A stretch of DNA of 26,088 nt. Source: a virus. A program made the translations under genes and the position numbers. Location of the stretch: IMG/VR virus record IMGVR_UViG_3300045115_000081, positions 1 through 26,088 of that record. One strand, given 5' to 3'. Of the stretch, positions 21,431-26,088 are shown piece by piece (position 1 is the stretch's first letter; every line of letters begins with the position of its first letter). Below the pieces are notes generated by a model that worked only from the letters and a program-made list of their open reading frames with translations, had not been told where the DNA came from and searched no databases.

Positions 21431-22884
21431 GCCTTTTAGTTAAAAAGATATTATGGTACCCCGTTACTAATTTAAACACTTCTTTAGTTTTAGATAACCA
21501 ATATGGAACCCCAGAGAATATAACTGACGACATAAACTGGAACTCGGGAAAGGCGTTAGATATAAAAAATAATGTTCTTTCACTTACTTTAAAAAATGCT
21601 AATAGTTTCTATAATGAGTCAGATGGAAGAATTGCATTTCAAGAACAAGACCAGATTAAGATATATATCCGTTATGTAGACGACAATGATGATTTAGGAA
21701 CAGAATGGGAAAGTAACACTAATGAACCAAGTTCTGATTATCTTCTTGGAACTTATTATGTTATTGAACTAGGTGTTAACCACCAAACAAATAATACTCA
21801 AGTAAAATTAACTTGTGCTGATAAAACATATATTCTATTTAATAGGGTATTTGCTAAAGGGTTTACTTTGTCTGAAGGACTAACTGCACCAGAAATTATT
21901 CAAAAAGTAATTAGGTTTGCTGCACAATCCACTAACGGTCCTTTTTATGGTTCCGGAAGTGATTCTGGAGTTAAGTATGAGGTTGATGCTAGGACTGTTT
22001 CCGAAGGAGGATATATGCAAGATACTAGAAATGATTCTAGTGTCTTCCCAGAAGTAGCTATCTCTAAAGTTTGGAAACCTATTTATGAATGGATAAAAGA
22101 CTTAAGTCAAATAGAGTACACCAATAGTTCTACCGAAATAAGCACCAATGCGTTAGTACATACTAGAGCATTTATTTTCTGGATTGATGAAGAAAACCGG
22201 TTTCATTGGGTATATCCAACAGACACAGTTGATTCAAGTGTTGTAGTAGGAACTGATAAGGTTATTTCATTACAATTAACTAAAAAGGTATTTGATGTGG
22301 TAAATATGATTATTTTCAATGCCGGAACTGATATGTATGGTACTGGAATTTGGAATTATGAAATAGATACTACTAGTTCAGTTAGAACTCTTAAAATGAA
22401 AGTTCTTCCAATGGTAGACATTGCTGAAGACTTAATAAATAAAGATTATCAAGTAGGTTATACCCTTGCTGCAAGTAGAGATGCAGGAGAAGGTGGAAAA
22501 GGCAATGGTTATCCTATTCCTCAATTTCCAACCAGTTATCCTCCAAGCGGATGTTATTTCTGTCAATATTCAGATACTTATCCCCTATCGGCTAATGTAA
22601 CTACTGATAGTAAATATAATGATGCTTTAAGAGAAGCAGCAACCAAAATAGGCAGTGGTAGAGCACAGGCTATTTTAGACAAACTTGCTAATGCAAGATG
22701 GGTCGGTAATATCGAAATTATCGGTTCAAATTCATATAATCCGGGTAATTTAATACAACTTACTGATACAGAAGTGGGAATATTAAATCAAAAAATAAGG
22801 ATTATGCAAATACAACATAACATTACTAAAACGGGTTGGTTCACCACTTTAACATTAGAGGAGGATGGCAAGGCCATAGAATAA
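21427..22884 (+). CDS. Baseplate hub / tail-associated tip protein (485 aa)
   Basis: Corresponds to the gp27/gpD/gp44-like hub at the tail tip. N-terminal beta barrel (DIKNNVLSLTLKNANSFYNE; DQIKIYIRYVDDNDDLG; TNNTQVKLTCADKTYILF), middle region with FIFWIDEENRFHWVYPTD, and a C-terminal barrel with GNIEIIGSNSYNPGNLIQL and IRIMQIQHNITKTGWFTTL, the family-typical ending in which the last strand closes the barrel. A cysteine pair occurs in SGCYFCQYSD (around residue 379-382). No obvious endopeptidase motif. Confidence 0.7.
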   Translation: MSLLVKKILWYPVTNLNTSLVLDNQYGTPENITDDINWNSGKALDIKNNVLSLTLKNANSFYNESDGRIAFQEQDQIKIYIRYVDDNDDLGTEWESNTNEPSSDYLLGTYYVIELGVNHQTNNTQVKLTCADKTYILFNRVFAKGFTLSEGLTAPEIIQKVIRFAAQSTNGPFYGSGSDSGVKYEVDARTVSEGGYMQDTRNDSSVFPEVAISKVWKPIYEWIKDLSQIEYTNSSTEISTNALVHTRAFIFWIDEENRFHWVYPTDTVDSSVVVGTDKVISLQLTKKVFDVVNMIIFNAGTDMYGTGIWNYEIDTTSSVRTLKMKVLPMVDIAEDLINKDYQVGYTLAASRDAGEGGKGNGYPIPQFPTSYPPSGCYFCQYSDTYPLSANVTTDSKYNDALREAATKIGSGRAQAILDKLANARWVGNIEIIGSNSYNPGNLIQLTDTEVGILNQKIRIMQIQHNITKTGWFTTLTLEEDGKAIE

Positions 22885-22885
22885 A

Positions 22886-23233
22886 ATGGTTATACTTAAT
22901 GAGGGACTTAATAGAATAAGAGATTTGATTGATACAGACATTACCAAAGGAACTCTCGGGACAAGCGGAACAGCGGCAGCAGTTACTGATACCGACTTAA
23001 TTGCAAAGGACGTATCTACTGAATTTACTGTAACCAAACAAGTATCGGATAAGCAGATACAATTCGATTATGGGCTTAACTCTACTTCTGGAACAAGTAC
23101 TACTTATAGAGAATTTAAATTACACAATGCTAGTTATGATTATGATAGAATTGTTTTCACTGGAATTGCTTGGACTAAAAATGGTAGTGAAGAAATTAGT
23201 ATAACTAAAAAATATTTCATTAAAGGAACATAA
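22886..23233 (+). CDS. Small tail-tip protein (115 aa)
   Basis: MVILNEGLNRIRDLIDTDITKGTLG... resembles a recurrent tail gene type starting with NxGLNxIRDLIxxD followed by a T/A-rich linker (GTSGTAAAVTDTDL) and a beta sandwich whose end is RIVFTGIAWTKNGSEEISIT. Joined to its neighbours by TAAAATGG upstream and TAATG downstream. Probably a structural tip or fibre-adaptor protein; the exact role is not known to me. Confidence 0.65.
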   Translation: MVILNEGLNRIRDLIDTDITKGTLGTSGTAAAVTDTDLIAKDVSTEFTVTKQVSDKQIQFDYGLNSTSGTSTTYREFKLHNASYDYDRIVFTGIAWTKNGSEEISITKKYFIKGT

Positions 23234-23907
23234 TGACTTACGAAGAAATACAGAAAGATAAACTTGCAATTAAAGACCAAATAGGTAAACCTCCGGCCAC
23301 ATTAACTGTTGGTGTTTGGGGATTTGATGAAGGAATACAAGTAGAAGAACTTTCTACTGTTATATCTACCTTAAATATTGGCGGGGAAACAGGAATTTAT
23401 GGTAATGCTAATTTTGGTATTTATGGGGTAAGTAAGTATGGTGGTTCAGCACAAACTTCTTTTATTCTTGGTCATTCTGTTGCAGGTGTTTTAGGAATTT
23501 CAACTCTTGGTTCAAATTCATCATCTCCGGTAATCACCAGAGTAGTTAATCCAAATAATACTTATAGAGAATATTTTAGAGACACTACTTTTAAAAATAC
23601 ATCTAACACTACTGCTGATTGGAATACCACTACATTTAAGATTAATTTCACTAGTGGTAGCGGTACTGCCGAATCTGAAATCATAGCATTAAATTTAGAA
23701 ACTTATTCTTTTGCTACTTTATTTTTAACAGGAACTTCTTTATCTTTAATAACCCCCTCTTTATCTTTTGATGGTGGCTCTAATTGGGAAGAAGTATCAA
23801 ATGGTGTTTTATATAATAGTTCTTATCCTAGTAGTTCTGGAATAAAGTATAAATTGGTTTCTTCTGGAACATCTGAAGTTAACTCAATAAGAATAGTTTA
23901 TGGTTAA
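23233..23907 (+). CDS. Tail fibre/tip protein with C-terminal beta domain (224 aa)
   Basis: N-terminal TYEEIQKDKLAIKDQIGKP helical segment, a Gly-rich middle with IYGNANFGIYGVSKYGGSA, then a beta sandwich. The C-terminal ~45 residues (SFDGGSNWEEVSNGVLYN ... NSIRIVYG) match the end of the 406-aa protein two genes on (TFDNGSNWLSLSQGVITK ... DSITSYAAYY), so both share a domain. TAATG overlap with the upstream gene. Confidence 0.6.
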   Translation: MTYEEIQKDKLAIKDQIGKPPATLTVGVWGFDEGIQVEELSTVISTLNIGGETGIYGNANFGIYGVSKYGGSAQTSFILGHSVAGVLGISTLGSNSSSPVITRVVNPNNTYREYFRDTTFKNTSNTTADWNTTTFKINFTSGSGTAESEIIALNLETYSFATLFLTGTSLSLITPSLSFDGGSNWEEVSNGVLYNSSYPSSSGIKYKLVSSGTSEVNSIRIVYG

Positions 23908-23908
23908 A

Positions 23909-24211
23909 ATGAATAAAAAACAAGCTATTTCCAACCAACTTACTGAGAAAGGACTGAAAGACTACATAACTTTACTAAAAACCCTAGTTAGGATACACAA
24001 CAACGAAGAACCTAAGTTCAAGTACAACACAGACCAGATGGTTCTAGGATTTGGAATGATTAACCTTTCCGGGCCAGAACAGACTAGAGAATGGATAATC
24101 TGTCTTAGATGGCTTATTGGCGGTAATCTGTCTGAAGAAGTAACGGAAACTATAATGAGTGATGGAACAAAGAAAGTAAAAATTAAACTTATTTATGCTG
24201 AGGTGAGCTAA
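23909..24211 (+). CDS. Hypothetical protein (100 aa)
   Basis: MNKKQAISNQLTEKGLKDYITLLKTLV..., helical N-terminal half and beta C-terminal end (VKIKLIYAEVS). Unlike its neighbours it is not Ser/Thr-rich, so it is probably not a fibre. ATG 23909 was chosen over ATG 23900 because it follows the previous stop as TAAAATG. It may be an assembly factor or a tail chaperone for the following fibre. No family recognised. Confidence 0.6.
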   Translation: MNKKQAISNQLTEKGLKDYITLLKTLVRIHNNEEPKFKYNTDQMVLGFGMINLSGPEQTREWIICLRWLIGGNLSEEVTETIMSDGTKKVKIKLIYAEVS

Positions 24212-24212
24212 T

Positions 24213-25433
24213 ATGGTAGTACAAAATATACTTTATAAACAGGAGAACGGGGACTTAATTGATGCTGATGAGACTAATTCTGATAAGAGTTTTATCTTAA
24301 ATAATATGTTGAACTATGCACTTGACGGAGCTACTACTACCAATCAGAACAATATTAAAGTTGATTTATTTGGTAGTGATACTGCACAATATCTATCATT
24401 CATGGAATACGATTCAGGGAACGATTTATATAAATGCATAAATACTAGCTCTGCTTATTATGTGATTATAGAAGCTACAAGTACTACTGCTACCAGTTCT
24501 GGGAACATCGTTATAACCCCAATGGCTTCTGGAAAGTGGATGGTGTACGATACGACAGACAACTATGAAGTTGGTAGAGCAAAGATTATAGAATATTTGT
24601 TTAAACCTACCTCTAATACTGACGCCACTACCGCAAAGATTAAAGCCAATTTTACTGGAATAACAGCTATTAAAACTGCTGATTCCAATGATTCAGGAAG
24701 GCAAGTATGGTTTGTATATCTTCGCTCAACTGACACTAATAATAATTTTGGAGATAATGCTACTAAAACCGTAGATTTTGTTAACACTACCACTAATACT
24801 GCTGCATCAACATGGTCCAGAGTAGATTATACTGAAGCCAGTGGAGCAGCTAGTTCATCTTACGAATTTCCTACTGGAACAACCGTTAATAGTAAGGCTT
24901 CAGGTAGCGGTACCCCCTTTTATTATGATGAATACGGTACAGATAGAAGTGCTGATGAGTACAATAACCCAACACAATTGAAGATGATAACTAATGGTGG
25001 TTTGTCTTATGGAAGTGCATTTGCTACTTCTTTGGTTTTAACAAAAGGAACGTACACTAATGTGGTTGCTACTGCAGGAACTGGACAATCTATTACTGGA
25101 AATCACACATATGATTTTACAGCAGACGGTTCTATTCCTGCGTTTACTACTGTCACCGAATCTGATTTAACCCCGTATCTTATAACAGGAAGTACAACAA
25201 TTACTACTTCGGAAGATATTTCTATAGTTAGAAGCATAAACAGCCTAACTGGAAGCAACACTGTTTCAACTGAAGTAACTTTTGATAATGGAAGCAACTG
25301 GTTATCTTTATCTCAAGGAGTGATTACTAAACTGACAAATCTAGGAACTTCAATGAGGTTTAAGTTTACAATAAATAGGGCTGCAAATACGGAAACTGAC
25401 TCAATTACAAGTTACGCAGCTTATTACAGCTAA
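24213..25433 (+). CDS. Tail fibre-like protein (406 aa)
   Basis: Preceded by GAGGTGAG. N-terminal part MVVQNILYKQENGDLIDADE, a middle beta region (KWMVYDTTDNYEVGRAKIIEYLF; RQVWFVYLRSTDTNNNFGD) and a C-terminal sandwich that shares the FD-x-GSNW-x-x-x-S-x-GV motif with the 224-aa protein at 23233. Very rich in Thr, Ser, Asn and Gly, as in surface-exposed fibres. Followed by a strong ribosome site for a truncated fibre start. Confidence 0.65.
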   Translation: MVVQNILYKQENGDLIDADETNSDKSFILNNMLNYALDGATTTNQNNIKVDLFGSDTAQYLSFMEYDSGNDLYKCINTSSAYYVIIEATSTTATSSGNIVITPMASGKWMVYDTTDNYEVGRAKIIEYLFKPTSNTDATTAKIKANFTGITAIKTADSNDSGRQVWFVYLRSTDTNNNFGDNATKTVDFVNTTTNTAASTWSRVDYTEASGAASSSYEFPTGTTVNSKASGSGTPFYYDEYGTDRSADEYNNPTQLKMITNGGLSYGSAFATSLVLTKGTYTNVVATAGTGQSITGNHTYDFTADGSIPAFTTVTESDLTPYLITGSTTITTSEDISIVRSINSLTGSNTVSTEVTFDNGSNWLSLSQGVITKLTNLGTSMRFKFTINRAANTETDSITSYAAYYS

Positions 25434-25445
25434 GGAGGAATTAAA

Positions 25446-25487
25446 ATGACAAGAAATTTTCCAAAATCTGGTGTTTATAATGGTTAG
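25446..25487 (+). pseudogene. Truncated fibre N-terminus (13 codons)
   Basis: A full TAAGGAGG ribosome site and well-spaced ATG start MTRNFPKSGVYNG, then TAG. The peptide resembles the N-terminus of the collar-domain gene downstream (MTVTFPKTNGSVLF), sharing MT-x-x-FPK. Best explained as the remnant of a duplicated fibre gene cut by a stop or recombination. It may still serve for translational coupling to the ORF starting at 25480. Confidence 0.4.
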
Positions 25488-25596
25488 GCCAAAAGGAATA
25501 CCTTGTCGTAAAATACATTATGAATTAAGCTTATTAGAAAATGAAAATAATAAGTATTTCGGAAAAAATATTAAATTTAGAGGTGAAAAAATATGA
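25480..25596 (+). CDS. Small basic hypothetical protein (38 aa)
   Basis: MVRPKGIPCRKIHYELSLLE... ending KFRGEKI. The ATG overlaps the end of the 13-codon ORF and its TGA overlaps the ATG of the collar gene (ATGA), and it carries the collar gene's AGAGGTGA ribosome site. A +1 shift at GGT-TAG would join it to the 13-codon peptide. Family unknown. Confidence 0.45.
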   Translation: MVRPKGIPCRKIHYELSLLENENNKYFGKNIKFRGEKI

Positions 25597-25997
25597 CTGT
25601 AACGTTTCCCAAAACTAATGGTTCTGTGTTATTTGCAGAGGAGATTAATTGTTTACCACCCATCGGTTCGGTAACTGGTTGGTTAAAAAGTTTAACTGGG
25701 TGCCCTACGTTACCATCTAATTGGGTAGAATGTAACGGACAGACTCTTTCAGACGCAGACTCTCCTTTTAACGGACAGGTAATACCCAATCTTAATGCAG
25801 ATGGCGGAGGAACAAAAAGATTTTTGAGAGGTTCAACTACTTCTGGAACTACTGGGGGAAGTGAAACCCATACACACACTTTACATACTGGTGGAACTTG
25901 TATTAGTGGAGCAGGTTCTGCAGTTCCCGATTATGCCGAAAGCACATCTACTTTACCTAGTTATTATGAAGTAGTTTGGGTTATGAAAATTAAATAG
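25593..25997 (+). CDS. Tail-collar domain fibre tip (134 aa)
   Basis: Short receptor-facing fibre protein. The central region (GSVTGWLKSLTGCPTLPSN, then WVECNGQTLSDADSPFNGQ and IPNLN) is the phage tail-collar domain, also in microcystin-dependent-protein-like proteins. The tail has the GSETHTHTLHTGGT His-rich loop, a metal-binding pattern common in fibre tips, and the family-typical ending PSYYEVVWVMKIK. Two cysteines in the collar (CPTLPSNWVEC) may be paired. It is small because it lacks a long shaft, so it may cap another fibre. Confidence 0.8.
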   Translation: MTVTFPKTNGSVLFAEEINCLPPIGSVTGWLKSLTGCPTLPSNWVECNGQTLSDADSPFNGQVIPNLNADGGGTKRFLRGSTTSGTTGGSETHTHTLHTGGTCISGAGSAVPDYAESTSTLPSYYEVVWVMKIK

Positions 25998-26005
25998 GTG
26001 CAACA

Positions 26006-26088
26006 ATGTTCAAATGGCTCTATCATAAGGACAATAAGGTAACTAGCTCAGAAGTACCGCTACAAGTAGCTTGCAGAGAGTTCGTTAA
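26006..26088 (+). CDS. Partial gene at right edge
   Basis: ATG 26006 opens a frame (MFKWLYHKDNKVTSSEVPLQ...) that runs to the end of the window, 27 complete codons. Preceded by TAGGTGCAAC, a weak ribosome site overlapping the collar stop. Too little to name. Confidence 0.5.
   Translation, partial: MFKWLYHKDNKVTSSEVPLQVACREFV

Noticed and set aside
25593-26088. Diversity-generating retroelement (variable C-lectin tip)
   Set aside because: The collar gene lacks a visible variable/template repeat and no reverse transcriptase is in the window.
1-26088. CRISPR arrays, insertion sequences, integrase or attachment sites
   Set aside because: No regularly spaced repeats, transposase, integrase or tRNA-end sequence were seen.

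Overview
The window holds the packaging and virion-structure genes of a tailed double-stranded DNA virus (Caudoviricetes-like, probably with a siphovirus-type non-contractile tail). It is AT-rich and densely packed. Almost all genes lie on the + strand and are joined by ATGA or TAAAATG junctions or short overlaps. The host is more likely archaeal than bacterial, but this is an inference. No convincing sigma-70 promoter was seen, whereas TATA-box-like TATTTAAA/ATTTAAATA elements and bare T-tract terminators without hairpins sit at gene boundaries. Shine-Dalgarno sites are strong for many genes, which fits euryarchaeal or DPANN-type hosts but also bacteria.

Layout. Positions 1-450 carry the ends of a leftward cluster of small genes of unknown function. 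Positions 451-1075 are a gene-free, very AT-rich divergent control region with inverted repeats, a 17-bp direct repeat and a palindromic promoter-like element. Then come TerS-like and TerL terminase, a coiled-coil protein, a ribbon-helix-helix (RHH) regulator, portal, a protease-scaffold fusion and the major capsid protein (1076-7434). From 7468 to 15517 lies an unusual block of decoration- and fibre-like genes, including a 940-aa protein with two jelly-roll-like domains and five internal repeats and a 766-aa fibre, with a small coiled-coil membrane protein between them. The neck genes (connector with an extra N-terminal beta domain, stopper, tail terminator, gp10-like), tail tube, small chaperone-position genes, a short tape measure and the tail-tip/fibre genes run from 15561 to the right edge, where a collar-domain fibre is followed by a cut-off gene.

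The main novelty candidate is a five-copy 21-bp promoter-like module, TGTAACACCA-N3-TATTTAAA, with fixed internal spacing. It stands in front of five assembly modules: packaging (940), portal/procapsid (3757, inside the RHH gene), head-surface fibres (7691), neck (15518) and tail (16992). This suggests the virus divides its late region into separately initiated assembly units recognised by one virus-specific activator. T-tracts directly after the capsid and tail-tube genes, and hairpins in the predicted leaders, suggest further tuning of dosage.
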